Shown here piece by piece: positions 40,185 to 49,600 of a stretch of 64,000 nucleotides of DNA. Numbering within the stretch: position 1 is the stretch's first letter; each line of letters opens with the position of its first letter. Source of the DNA: Oceanidesulfovibrio indonesiensis (GTDB lineage Bacteria; Desulfobacterota; Desulfovibrionia; Desulfovibrionales; Desulfovibrionaceae); NCBI RefSeq assembly GCF_007625075.1, contig NZ_QMIE01000001.1:310001-374000 (forward strand). Direction: 5' to 3'. Both the position numbers and the translations under genes were made by a program. The notes below the pieces were generated by a model. The model was not told the DNA's origin, made no database searches, and saw only the letters and a program-made list of their open reading frames with translations.

Positions 40185-41582
40185 ATGAAGAACGAAGAGC
40201 TGCTCACCACGCACGCGGACTACGACGCCATGCTTTCCCGCTGGCGTTTCTGGATGGCGGCGTACGAAGGCACCCGGGCGCTGGTGGATGCCGGCGCGCT
40301 GACCCGCCACCCCCGCGAGGAGGGCCAGGCGTATCGCGACCGCTGCGCCGAAGCCGTGGGTTTCAACTACAGCCGATCCATCGTCCACCTGTTCGGCAAC
40401 TATCTGTTCGAGAAGCCGTCCATGCGCGACCTGGGCAGTCTGGCCGAAGATTCCTTGTGGCAGACCTTCGAATCGGACTGCGATCTGTTCGGGACGGATC
40501 TCGCCACGTTCTTCGTAGAGCAGCAGAAGTACGCCTCGGTGTACGGCCACGTGGGCGTGCTGGTGGATACGCCGGGCCGCGGCGCCCTGACCCGCAAGGA
40601 GGAACAAGAGCGCGGCGTGTATCCGTATCTGGCGGCGTACCATCCCGAAGCGATACTGGACTGGGGCTACGCGCGGGAGGAAGGCGGCAGGCCCGAGCTC
40701 GCCTGGGTCAAGCTGCTGGAGGAAGACGGCACCGTGCTCATCTACGAGCGCGACCGCTGGGAGCGCTGGAAGCCTGCGGATACCAAAGGCGGTGCAGTGG
40801 CGGCCGAGGCGGAACTCGTGGCTGGCGGGGAGCACCCGTTGGGCCGGGTGCCGTTTGTATGGCTGCTGAACGTGAATGGCCGGCGCCGGAACATCGGGGT
40901 GTCGGACATCGCAGATATCGCCCTGCTCGACGCCTCCATCCTGCGCGATTTGTCGCTCGGGACCGAGGTCATAAAGAACTCGGCGTTTCCGATGTTCCGC
41001 GCGCCCAAGCAGCAGCCGGACGCCTCGGGCGAGCGCGAGGTGGAGGTTGGCCCGCGGGCCGTTCTGGAGTGGGATCCCGAGTACGAGGGCGGCGCCAAGC
41101 AGGATTGGCTGGAAGCCGCGGCCCGGGAGCCCATCGAGGCAATCCTCATGTGGACTTCCAAGAAGGCCGAAGAAATATACCGCATGGCCAACGCCGGCGG
41201 GTTGCACGCCACCCAGGTCTCGGGCGAGGCGAAAAGCGGCGTGGCGCTCCGGCAGGAGTTCCAGCTGTTGAACACGGTTCTCGCGGCCAAGTCCAATAAC
41301 CTGGAGGAAGCCGAGCGGGCAATTATCGGTTTGTGGCTCGCCTGGCAGGGGCGGGGGGACGAAGCCTCCCGAATCAAGGTGGAGCGGCCGCGGAATTTTT
41401 CCGTGGAGGATCTGGCGGCGGACCTCGACAACGCCATTCGCGGGGCCGAGCTCATTGCCGAAAGCCCCACGTTCCAGTCAGAGATCAAGCTGCTCATGGC
41501 CAAACGGCTGCTGCCCAAGGCGGGTCCGGCTCTGGATCGGATACGCGAGGAGCTCGAGAACCGGCATACCGGCTCCGTCTGA
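40185..41582 (+). CDS. phage portal protein (DUF4055-like)
   Basis: 465 residues. The portal is the dodecameric ring at the prohead vertex through which DNA passes. The reading shows a helical clip/stem pattern: VGFNYSRSIVHLFGNYLF near residue 65, PYLAAYHPEAILDWGYARE, then DIALLDASILRDLSLGTEVIKNSAFPMF and AEEIYRMANAGGLHATQVSGEAKSGVALRQEF. This matches DUF4055 portal proteins. Placement directly after terL supports it. The next gene is not phage-like: sdaA starts 57 bases on. Confidence 0.85.
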   Translation: MKNEELLTTHADYDAMLSRWRFWMAAYEGTRALVDAGALTRHPREEGQAYRDRCAEAVGFNYSRSIVHLFGNYLFEKPSMRDLGSLAEDSLWQTFESDCDLFGTDLATFFVEQQKYASVYGHVGVLVDTPGRGALTRKEEQERGVYPYLAAYHPEAILDWGYAREEGGRPELAWVKLLEEDGTVLIYERDRWERWKPADTKGGAVAAEAELVAGGEHPLGRVPFVWLLNVNGRRRNIGVSDIADIALLDASILRDLSLGTEVIKNSAFPMFRAPKQQPDASGEREVEVGPRAVLEWDPEYEGGAKQDWLEAAAREPIEAILMWTSKKAEEIYRMANAGGLHATQVSGEAKSGVALRQEFQLLNTVLAAKSNNLEEAERAIIGLWLAWQGRGDEASRIKVERPRNFSVEDLAADLDNAIRGAELIAESPTFQSEIKLLMAKRLLPKAGPALDRIREELENRHTGSV

Positions 41583-41639
41583 ACAGTCATTTCTGAAGAA
41601 TGCTTGCGCAAAAGGGCGGCATGCCTGTAGATTCGTGGC

Positions 41640-43013
41640 ATGTCGCCCATTACAACATCCCTCTTCGAGCTGTTCACCATCGGCCCCGGGCCCTCCAGTT
41701 CGCACACCATCGGCCCCATGCGGGCGGGGAACGACTTTCGCCGGGAGATAGAATCACTGCGCGCCGAGGACCTGGGCGGAACGCCCGTCCGGATTCAGGT
41801 TGTGCTGTATGGTTCGCTGGCGGCGACGGGCGAAGGACACGGCACGCCCTGGGCCGCTCTGGCAGGGCTCGCCGGCATGCGCCCGGAGGACTGCCCACCC
41901 GACATATTGGAAACCTGCGCGCGGGATGATCCGGAAAACAGTGTGACGTTCGCCGACGGGACCAGTATCGCCTTCGCGCACAGGGATGTCACCGCGGACA
42001 TGCTGCGGGTGAAGGGTCTGGGCCACCCGAATACGCTGCTGTTCCGGGTGCTGGACAGCGACGGCACTGCGTTGCGCGAGGCCGAGTATCATTCCGTCGG
42101 CGGCGGCTCGATCCGTCGCTCCGGCCGCCCAGTGGACAAGGCGCCTCCGGTGCCGCACGTGTACTACACCATGCGGCAGTTGCGGCGGCTGCTGGTAGAT
42201 GCCGGCCTGCCGCTCGACAGGGTGATCGTGGAGAACGAGTGCGCGTTGACCGGTGCGAGCGAGGCCGAGGTGCTTGCCGGGCTGGACGCCGTGCTGGCCG
42301 CCATGGAAGACGCCGTGCGCCGGGGGCTGGCTGCGGAGGGCGAATTGCCCGGACCGCTGGGGCTGCATCGCAAGGCCAGAGCCATGCACAAACGGTTCAG
42401 GAAGACGCCCGTTTCGGCAGGGCGTCTCATGCTGGCGCTGGATGCGTATGCCCTTGCCGCTGCGGAGGAGAACGCCGCCGGGCATACCGTGGTCACGGCT
42501 CCCACCTGCGGTTCGGCCGGGGTGCTGCCATCCGTGGCGCATGTGATGAAGCATCATCTGAAGCTGGCGCATGATGACATTCGACGCGGGTTGTGCGCGG
42601 CAGCGTTGGTGGGACTTCTGGCGCGGCACAACGCGAGCGTTGCCGGGGCGGAAGTTGGTTGCCAGGGCGAGATCGGCGTGGCGGCGTCCATGGCTGCGGC
42701 CATGCTGGCCATGGGCAGAGGCCTGGGAATGCACGTGGTGGAAAACGCTGCCGAGACGGCGCTGGAGCATCACCTGGGCATGACCTGCGACCCCGTGGCC
42801 GGCTACGTGCAGATTCCCTGCATCGAACGCAACGCAATGGGCGCGGTGAAGGCGTTCAATGCGTATGTGATTGCATCGTCCGAAGTGGAGATGCATCACA
42901 TGGTGGGCCTTGATCAGGCGATCATCGCCATGGCCGAGACGGGCCGGGACATGCATCGCAAGTACAAGGAAACATCGCTGGGCGGTCTTGCGGCGAGCAT
43001 GGTGAACTGCTGA
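41640..43013 (+). CDS. sdaA: L-serine dehydratase, iron-sulfur type
   Basis: 457 residues. Deaminates L-serine to pyruvate with a [4Fe-4S] cluster. The single-chain form is present: N-terminal beta domain (LFTIGPGPSSSHTIGPMRAG) and C-terminal alpha domain (VVTAPTCGSAGVLPSV, AEVGCQGEIGVA, GMTCDPVAGYVQIPCIERNAMGA). Three cluster cysteines lie in the last two motifs. No good ribosome-binding site precedes ATG 41640. It is an ordinary metabolic gene placed between phage portal and capsid blocks. A GC-rich hairpin follows the stop. Confidence 0.97.
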   Translation: MSPITTSLFELFTIGPGPSSSHTIGPMRAGNDFRREIESLRAEDLGGTPVRIQVVLYGSLAATGEGHGTPWAALAGLAGMRPEDCPPDILETCARDDPENSVTFADGTSIAFAHRDVTADMLRVKGLGHPNTLLFRVLDSDGTALREAEYHSVGGGSIRRSGRPVDKAPPVPHVYYTMRQLRRLLVDAGLPLDRVIVENECALTGASEAEVLAGLDAVLAAMEDAVRRGLAAEGELPGPLGLHRKARAMHKRFRKTPVSAGRLMLALDAYALAAAEENAAGHTVVTAPTCGSAGVLPSVAHVMKHHLKLAHDDIRRGLCAAALVGLLARHNASVAGAEVGCQGEIGVAASMAAAMLAMGRGLGMHVVENAAETALEHHLGMTCDPVAGYVQIPCIERNAMGAVKAFNAYVIASSEVEMHHMVGLDQAIIAMAETGRDMHRKYKETSLGGLAASMVNC

Positions 43014-43021
43014 AGCCGAAC

Positions 43022-43060
43022 GCGAGCGGCCGCCTCGATTGCTCGGGGCGGCCGCTTGCG
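43022..43060 (+). terminator. hairpin after sdaA
   Basis: A 16-bp stem (GCGAGCGGCCGCCTCG paired with CGGGGCGGCCGCTTGC, two wobble pairs) eight bases after the sdaA stop. No U tract follows, so termination efficiency is uncertain. Confidence 0.5.
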
Positions 43061-43084
43061 ATATCATAAGTAATTCCGAATACC

Positions 43085-43203
43085 TGCCCCACGCATGAAG
43101 CCAAGCGCAGACAATCCGGCCTTTTCGGAGTCGTACTCCTTTGTAAAGGGCCGGAGCTGTCACGCAGTAGGTATCCGGCAGCTCCGGTCTTCCATGTGGG
43201 GCA
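43085..43203. ncRNA. candidate structured RNA or foldback element
   Basis: This 119-base region folds on either strand into a branched structure. The outer stem is TGCCCCACGCATGAAG with CTTCCATGTGGGGCA; one arm is CCGGCCTTTT/AAAGGGCCGG capped by GGAGT/ACTCC; a second arm is CCGGAGCTG/CAGCTCCGG. The two arms compete for a shared CCGG, which would allow alternative folds. It lies between the convergent sdaA and MucR-like genes. Resembles no riboswitch that I recognise. It could equally be a MITE. Confidence 0.35.
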
Positions 43204-43242
43204 CTGTGCACATCCGGCTGGTGCGACTGATGAAGCGGGACG

Positions 43243-43632
43243 TTACTTCTTGATGCGCTTTTCCCAGAGCTTCATGTCCTTCATCTTCTTGCGGCGCTCA
43301 CGTTGGAGCGCTTTACACACCAGCGGCTGGTTCTTCTTGTAGCCCCATTTCTGGCGGTACTCATCCGGGGTGAGGCCGAACTGCGCCAGAGTTTTCTTGG
43401 TAATGATCTTGTACTGCTTGCCGTTTTCAAGGCAGGTGATCGACTTTTCCTTGATGGCCTTTTTGGGATCGATGGGCGGCTCGGGTTTTTCCGTAGCAGA
43501 ATCGCCTTCGTCGATGCCTTTAATGCCTTCGGCAAGCTTCTTGACCATGGAGGTGATTTCCTCCTCGGTCATATTACGGACACTGGCTTGCGCCTTTACG
43601 ATTTCAAGGGCTTCCTTGATGTAGCTTTCCAT
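43243..43632 (-). CDS. MucR/Ros-family regulator without zinc ligands (copy 1)
   Basis: 129 residues. The C-terminal half follows the Ros/MucR DNA-binding domain: CLENGKQYKII, LAQFGLTPDEYRQKWGYKKNQPLVCK and a basic tail (QRERRKKMKDMKLWEKRIKK). In zinc-binding Ros the ligands are C-x2-C and two histidines; here only the first cysteine is kept (CLEN, KKTL), so the fold must be held without zinc. N-terminal ESYIKEALEIVKAQASVR is helical and probably oligomerises. It has a paralogue 380 bases upstream in the same direction. MucR proteins are H-NS-like silencers of AT-rich DNA in some bacteria. Confidence 0.85.
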   Translation of the reverse strand: MESYIKEALEIVKAQASVRNMTEEEITSMVKKLAEGIKGIDEGDSATEKPEPPIDPKKAIKEKSITCLENGKQYKIITKKTLAQFGLTPDEYRQKWGYKKNQPLVCKALQRERRKKMKDMKLWEKRIKK

Positions 43633-44010
43633 GAAGTGCCTCCGTTTATCTCTACAGGGAACGACGCGCTTGAACTCTTATTGACTATGGAATGAGAAAA
43701 GTCAAGGCGTGTTGCAGGAAATGATAGTCAGACTAAAATGAAATTGCATCCATGCTGCGTCAGGTGTTGCATGTGTTGCATGCAAAGGATCTCGATAAAT
43801 AGTCTAAAAAATATTTAACATGGAAGTAATATTAGAACTATTGCAGGAATAACAGTCATGCTGGTCTGCATGTACGCGTTGCTTTCCGCTAAGCGCATGG
43901 AGTGAAGGCTGCGGCATTGCAACAAAAAAACCGCCGGGTTTTCAGGCCCGGCGGTGCGGATGTCGATATGGGAGAATTCGGGGTGCAGCGCGAACTGTGC
44001 GCGGCTCAGT
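43633..44010. other. AT-rich spacer between the two MucR-like genes
   Basis: 378 bases, clearly lower in GC than the rest of the window, with runs such as AATAAATAGTCTAAAAAATATTTAAC. It holds the promoter region of copy 1 and the terminator of copy 2. AT-rich DNA is the kind of target MucR proteins bind, so autoregulation is plausible. Confidence 0.5.
43924..43955 (-). terminator. terminator of MucR-like copy 2
   Basis: On the minus strand ACCGCCGGG-loop-CCCGGCGGT is followed by a run of T residues (43924-43930). Confidence 0.88.
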
Positions 44011-44412
44011 TTAATTTTTGCCCCGAAGTTCCCAAGGCTTGATCTGCTTGATGCGTTCGCGCCGCTTGCGTTGCAGTGATTTGCATGCAAGGGGCTGATT
44101 CTTGGAGTACCCCCACTTTTCGCGGTACTCGTCCGGCGTCAGTCCGAACTTGGCAAGGTGCTTGCGGGTGAGGATCTTGTACGATTTGCCAGATTCCAGG
44201 CAGATGATTGCATTTTCCTTGATGGCTTTGGACGGCTCCACCGGAGGCTCTTGGGCAGGAGCGGCAGATGCTGCATCCGTGCCGGCCTCGGACAGCATGC
44301 GAAAATCACGGGTCAGGTTGCGCACCATATCCATGATTTCATCTTCGGTCATAATTCGCACAGATGCCTGTGCCTTCACGATTTCAAGGGCTTCCTTGAC
44401 AAAGCTTTCCAT
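44011..44412 (-). CDS. MucR/Ros-family regulator (copy 2)
   Basis: 133 residues, paralogue of the gene at 43243: same N-terminus (MESFVKEALEIVKAQASVR) and C-terminal domain (AIICLESGKSYKILTRKHLAKFGLTPDEYREKWGY, basic tail). It keeps one cysteine and one of the two zinc histidines (RKHL) but has CLES instead of C-x2-C, so zinc binding is doubtful. The middle linker is Ala/Pro-rich and differs most between the copies. It has its own terminator, so the two are separately transcribed duplicates. Confidence 0.87.
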   Translation of the reverse strand: MESFVKEALEIVKAQASVRIMTEDEIMDMVRNLTRDFRMLSEAGTDAASAAPAQEPPVEPSKAIKENAIICLESGKSYKILTRKHLAKFGLTPDEYREKWGYSKNQPLACKSLQRKRRERIKQIKPWELRGKN

Positions 44413-44677
44413 GATTTGCTCCCAAAGTAACTATTGGCTTCATGCGACAGAGGTACAGTATCCGCTCCCTCTACAGCATATGGCCCTGATGTCAAGTCAA
44501 ATACGGCGCCTCCTTCGACATCATCAGAACCGGACGCAACGTTCGTGTTGTATTCGATGCATTGTCTCGGCGCCGAATCTCAAGTAGTGGCGGAAGTTGG
44601 CAAAGCGAGGCATTCTGTTTTTGCGGACTTCCCGATGCGGTTCGTGTTTTCGAAGAGCGGCAGTACAGCTTTGAATA

Positions 44678-44803
44678 TTACTGGGAGCAGAAAATTTTTA
44701 CATTTTCGCGCCCCAGTTATTTATAAGGACGGCCACGCTCCAGGCGGGGCCACGCGGCGAACGCCGCGGGAGCAAGAAGTTTAAAATTTCTTGCTCCCAG
44801 TAA
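44678..44803 (+). mobile_element. 126-bp MITE-like element, copy 1
   Basis: Bounded by 12-bp inverted repeats TTACTGGGAGCA / TGCTCCCAGTAA and flanked on both sides by TA, as left by mariner/IS630-type transposases. Internally it carries a long hairpin (GGGAGCAAGAAG with its complement TTTCTTGCTCCC at 44769-44799). It has no gene. A near-identical copy lies in opposite orientation at 58467-58592. Confidence 0.7.
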
Positions 44804-44928
44804 TAACAAACGGAGCCGCTGCAAAGGCTGTGCAGTGTGGCTCCGACGCGTCGTCGGCACGGACTTTCTCAGAAAAAGAACCGACAGACGAGATACCTTC
44901 TCAGCGGATGCTTCGCAATTGTTTATCC

Positions 44929-45049
44929 GGCAGTCGAAAAAGCCCGGTTGCTGCGTTGCTTCAGAGATTTCGAATCCTCACGTGCTGGAAGTATTCTCCA
45001 GCCCTGGTCTTTTTATGTTTCTTGCGCTCAAATTATTGAACAACCTGCG
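44929..45049. repeat. palindromic CTGTTGAAAAA-type repeat, full copy
   Basis: An imperfect palindrome beginning CGGCAGTCGAAAAAGCCC and ending TTGAACAACCTGC, with GTTGCTGCGTTGC and CTTGCGCTC arms. It is the pattern of a dispersed intergenic repeat common in many Proteobacteria. A shorter relative is at 55222-55299, and decayed ends are at 36406 and 53683. Confidence 0.6.
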
Positions 45050-45215
45050 AGAATGATATTTTCACCGGCCAGTCTTTCTTTGTAAAATGTTTGTCTTCGA
45101 GCACTCCTGCCGTATACAATGTGGTACGCAGTCATTTCGCCGATAAAGCAATCGGGTGTTGCGCCGGAATGTCCAGCCATCATTGCCGATTCTACCTTGC
45201 GGCGTGGAGAACAGC

Positions 45216-45878
45216 ATGGGCGATGCTCGAAGCAGCTCATATCGTCAGGCAGCCCCAGGAAAGAGGGGCTGTGGCCCGTACCAATCCCGGGTCTGGTCCT
45301 ACCTCATCCTTTCCGACAAAGCCCCTCGTCGCCGTTTACCGATCCGGAAACGCCTGGCGCTCATCGCAGCATTTGTCAGCGTGCTCACAATTGTGCTGGC
45401 GACGCCTGCGCCATCCGCGGCACAGGACAGCCGTCGCGTCATCAGGCCCACCATCGGCGAGCCCGTGGTGCGGCAATGGTTCGACTCCATCTCTATGGAG
45501 GGGTTCCGCCGCGTGGCGCTGTTCCACGAGTTCCACCCCATAGACGGCAGCCTGGTGGGGCGCTACGCGGGCACGGGAAAGCGCAACGGGGCCATGGTTT
45601 TCGTTACGTATATGGACGAAGAGCGCAAGGACCCTAAGTACGGCATGTTCCGGACTGCCAAGGAAATGGTTTCCGTTGGCGCCAGAGGATGGATCGAGCG
45701 GCGGGTGCTGGGCGGGCGCGTCTGGTTTGGCGACGACTCGGACAAACCCACGGTGGCCACGGATATGGGACCAAAGGTCCGCGTGGTGCTGATGAGCTAT
45801 GACGGCGTGAGCCTGGAGGAGCTGTTCGCCCTTGCCGACTCCATGGAACTGTCCATCCTGGAGAACGCGCTGAACTGA
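45216..45878 (+). CDS. exported protein of unknown function
   Basis: 220 residues from ATG 45216, which has GGAGAA upstream. A long basic N-region ends in RKRLALIAAFVSVLTIVLATPAPSAAQ (about residues 43-69), a signal peptide with an AQ cleavage site. A shorter start is not evident. The mature domain of about 150 residues starts with RRVIRPTIGEPVV, has GSLVGRYAGTGKRNGAMVFV and ends in an amphipathic helix (SLEELFALADSMELSILENALN). No family recognised. It is convergent with the exported-protein/ABC operon on the other strand. Confidence 0.65.
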   Translation: MGDARSSSYRQAAPGKRGCGPYQSRVWSYLILSDKAPRRRLPIRKRLALIAAFVSVLTIVLATPAPSAAQDSRRVIRPTIGEPVVRQWFDSISMEGFRRVALFHEFHPIDGSLVGRYAGTGKRNGAMVFVTYMDEERKDPKYGMFRTAKEMVSVGARGWIERRVLGGRVWFGDDSDKPTVATDMGPKVRVVLMSYDGVSLEELFALADSMELSILENALN

Positions 45879-45903
45879 TGCGCGTCGACGTCCCGCATCC
45901 GTG

Positions 45904-46122
45904 TCAGGCGGATTCTGATTCGTCGATCTCTTCTACATCCAGGGCCCGGAACTGCGGATAGAATTTCAGCTTGTCCGGGGTGCCGTGGACTTCGTTGGCT
46001 ACCTTGAGTGCAGCCACGCGTTTTCCCACGGCTTCAATCTCCACGGTATCGCGGAGTGTGCGGGATTCCTGCTTGGTCTCATCGACGAGCGTTGTAACGA
46101 ATGTGACCTGGTAGCGGGGCAT
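45904..46122 (-). CDS. small protein of unknown function
   Basis: 72 residues; GAGGGATG lies before the ATG. Predicted as one compact alpha-beta domain: YQVTFVTTLVDETKQ strand pair, RTLRDTVEIEAVGKRVAALKVANEVHG helix, then KLKFYPQFRALDVEEIDE. The acidic C-terminus and lack of a signal suggest a cytoplasmic protein. It is last in the series of minus-strand genes starting at 51421, with a 50-base gap from the preceding gene. Confidence 0.6.
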   Translation of the reverse strand: MPRYQVTFVTTLVDETKQESRTLRDTVEIEAVGKRVAALKVANEVHGTPDKLKFYPQFRALDVEEIDESESA

Positions 46123-46172
46123 GGTCGTTCATCCCTCAGGATATCGTGGTGTTAATGGTGGCTTACAAGCTG

Positions 46173-46628
46173 TCAGTTGCACTGTGTGCTGCACAGCCGG
46201 AAGCTGGCCTGGGCGCGGTTGGCGCATTCCTGCGGCGCGGGGGCGAGATCGCATGTGCGCAACTTGCTCTGCAACTGGTTGCCGCAACGCTGGGAGCAGC
46301 TGGAGCGCAGGTTGTTGCGGACCGAGGCGCGCACGGACTCGCCGATGGCCGGAGCCTGCGGTGTTTGCGGAACGGACGCCCCTCTGCTGGACGATGAGGA
46401 GTCGCTCTCTTCCGAAGTTATCAGGTCATCAGCGCTCTGCTCAGGCACGCCCAACACGTCGCGGATCAATTGCTCATTGGTCTCGGCCTGTTCCCGGACA
46501 ATCTGTTGTCCGGTCTTCTGGGCATGGCCCGCTACAGGCACATGCAACACGAGGATGCCGCCCAGGATGCCGACGCAAAGCAGCTGGCGCATGCCGGGCA
46601 GGAATTTCGAATAGTTGTGAATATTCAT
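46173..46628 (-). CDS. secreted cysteine-rich protein
   Basis: 151 residues. N-terminal signal peptide (LLCVGILGGILVLHVPVAGHAQ, about residues 16-37), a helical section (QQIVREQAETNEQLIRDVLGV), a Ser/Pro-rich linker and a C-terminal segment with six cysteines in the last 45 residues (CSQRC, RTCDL, QECANR, RLCSTQC). The spacing suggests disulfides in the periplasm or a small metal site. It is 12 bases after the large ABC transporter gene, hence in its operon. Unknown family. Confidence 0.65.
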   Translation of the reverse strand: MNIHNYSKFLPGMRQLLCVGILGGILVLHVPVAGHAQKTGQQIVREQAETNEQLIRDVLGVPEQSADDLITSEESDSSSSSRGASVPQTPQAPAIGESVRASVRNNLRSSCSQRCGNQLQSKLRTCDLAPAPQECANRAQASFRLCSTQCN

Positions 46629-46640
46629 TCCCTTTATGTA

Positions 46641-49600
46641 TCACTCCAGTTCCCGGCTGTCCAGATGTAGCACCTGCCGAGCAGCACGCTTCAAACGTCT
46701 GCGGGCCATGATCCGACCGCCGGACGTGGTGGGTTTGCTGCGGAGCGCCCCCAGGGTGAAGATGTTGAGGCCGAAGCCCATCAGCGCCAGCACTACGCCG
46801 TTGAGCATGGGGGTGGACACGGATGACTCCAGCAAAGGCAAGGGCTTTTCGCGCACGAACAGTGGCATGTCCAGGCTGTCGTCCGCTTTGATCCGGCCCT
46901 CGGCAATCAACTGTTCGCGCCGCCGTTCGGCAAGAATGACGGCGTCGTGCACGTTCTTGTTGCCGTAGGCGTGCTTGCGTTCCTGGCGCAGTCGCTCAAG
47001 ATCGCCTTCCAGCTTCGCAATTTCGAAAGAGAGGGGCGTTGAGCTGTCGGCGGATTCTTCGCTGCGCAGGATTTTGCGCTGGCGCAGCTCCTGAAGCAAG
47101 GCGGCGTGGGCTCCGTCGTAGCTGTTCCCTGCTTCCTGCATCACGATGAGGCCTTCGAAGGCCCAGCGCGAGGGCATGAACTGGCATATCTCCGGTATGG
47201 GGTTCTGGGAGAAGAGCCGGAGCTGCTTGTTCATTTCCTCATACTCGATGAGCGCGCCGCCCAGCACGATCTGCGGGATGAGCAACAGCGGCACGGCGTT
47301 GAGCGCAGCGCGCAGGGAGAGTCCCGGCAACGAGGAAATAGCGAGCCCCAGCGAAACGCCGGCGAAGGACACAAGCCCCAGGTAGAGGAAATGCTGCAGG
47401 TACAGCTCGCGCAACTCCAGCAAGAGAAATGCCGGCAACATAAAAAGGGCGTTCTGCACCAGGGCGAAGGCCATGAGCACAAGGAGCTTGCCCGAGAGGT
47501 ACACATAGTTTGGCACGTCCACCATGCGCTCGCGCAGAAACACCGGCGCGTCGGACACGATCTCGTGCACCGAACCGGAAAGAGCCAGGAACATGACGGC
47601 GATGACCGCGATGAACAGGAACGTGCGGAAGAGGTCGTTGGTGTACAGGGAGTAGTCGCCCGCCGGGCTGTAGCGCAGCACGAAGCCGAGCCCCGCGCCC
47701 AGCAGCGGCGCTTCCAGAAAGGTGACCAGAAGGCTGGAGCGATCGCGCAGTTTGTTCATGCCGTTGCGCGAAGCCAAGGACGCAACCTGGGAGACACGCT
47801 CCATGGCCGTGGCCCGGCGCCTGGGCGGAAGCTTCTCCTCGGCCGGCATGCGCAGCGAGCTGATCCACGCCGAGACCACTTTCTGCCGGTAACGTGTCTT
47901 CCAGTATCCGGGCGAGTGTTTGCGTTCGCCCAGTTGCGAGCCGTCGATGTCCCGAAGCGTCTCCTCAAGTCTGTCCAGGAGAAGCTCCGGCATCACGGTC
48001 TTGCATTCAGGACACTCCACGGCCGGATCCTCTCCGGCCTCCTCATGGTGCGCGCCGTGGCTGCCGAAGTAATCGAGCGCCTCGAACGTGGACCCGTAGA
48101 AAGCCAGGCGGCCGCCCTTGTCGATGAGCGCTACCTTGTCGAAGGCCTTGAACAGGCGCGATCCCGGCTGGTGGAGCACGGATACCACGATGCGGCCGGA
48201 CAGGGCGATGTCGGTGAGGATCTCCAGGATGTGCTCGGAATCCTTGGACGACAGGCCGGAAGTGGGTTCGTCGAGAAAATAGATGGCCGGGTTGCCCAGA
48301 AGCTCCAGGCCGATGTTCGCGCGTTTGCGTTCCCCGCCGCTGAGCACGGAGTCCTCTGGCGGCCCCACGCGGGTGTGCGCTTTGTCCTGCATGCGAATCG
48401 AGGCGAGCACGGATTCCACGCGCTGGCGGACTTCCCGCCTGTCGATCTCCGGAAAGCGCAGCCGGGCGTGGTAGGCGAGGTTTTCGTACACGGTGAGGTT
48501 GGGGAACAGCAGATCCTCCTGCGGCACGAAACCGATGAGGTCGCGCAGCCGGTCGAACTCCATGTGCACGTCGATGCCGTCCAGGGTGCTGGTGCCGGAG
48601 TCCGGCGGGAGGATGCCTGCCAGCACCTTGAGCAGGGTGGACTTGCCGCTGCCGGAGGGCCCCATGATGCAGACCATTTCGCCGTACTCGGCTTCCAGGG
48701 AAATCTCGTCCAGGGCGCCGCCCCCGCGGGACAATATGCCGCTGCGCTGTCCGTGTGTGAGTCGTTCGGCAGTGAGCTTGCGGAAACTGAAGCGTTCCGA
48801 TTCGAAACGCTGTCGTTCGAGGTCGATTTCGATGAAGGTGTCCCGCAGATAGAGCACGTCGCCGTGTTCCACGCGGTCTCCGGCGGTCATGCTGCGGCCG
48901 TTGAGGTAGGCCTGATACGGGCAGCCGCCCGGTTCGAAATAAAGCGCCCCGTGCCGGCGCAACAAATGCGCGGTCCAGCGCTTGGGCAGATTGTCCGGCA
49001 GGTGCACGGCGCTTTTCGCGTCGTTGGCGATGGTCAGTGCGATGCGGCCGGTGCCGAGGGAGCCGGCCCGACGAGAGGCAAGCAGGTGGAATATTTCGCG
49101 GGGGTCGATTTTGAAGCCGTTGACGAAGATCACGTCGTCGAACCCCACTTCGCGGTCTTCCATCTGATCCGGGTGGGCGCGCAGTTGTTCGCCGTTCACC
49201 ATGACCAGGGCCTTGATGTCCAGCTGGGAGATGGTGAGGCGCGTGCCCGTCATGCGGAACCGGGCTATGTCCTCGTCCCTGAGCTGGCGCGACAAGGCGA
49301 GGGAAAACCCCTGCCGGCGGATTGCCAGCGAGGTTTCCGGGGAATGCGCCTTTACGCTGAAATAGGCGGCGAGGTCGCTGGACCGCAACACCGTATCGCC
49401 GATGATGATGGTGGAGTGCGGGGTGATGCGGGTGGTGAAGGTTCGCGTGAGCGTCCGTCCGTCCACGAGCACGCGTATGCCAGTGGTGTCTGCGTGGCGC
49501 GCGGCCATGAGCATGAGGTTGTGCGTCTTGTGGGCCACGAGATCCAGGCCGGGATAGGGCAGCAGGATGTCGGCCCTGTCCGCGTTATCGGAGATGACCA

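Larger units (their letters stand above)
44413..45215. other. gene-poor repeat-bearing region
   Basis: About 800 bases without a convincing gene. It contains a MITE-like element (44678-44803) and a palindromic repeat (44929-45049). The remaining sequence has only short open frames lacking ribosome-binding sites and has mixed composition. Confidence 0.6.

Noticed and set aside
44434-44784. Short open frame across the MITE (also its counterpart 58057-58638)
   Set aside because: The shared peptide is simply the repeat read in one frame on each copy; no ribosome-binding site.
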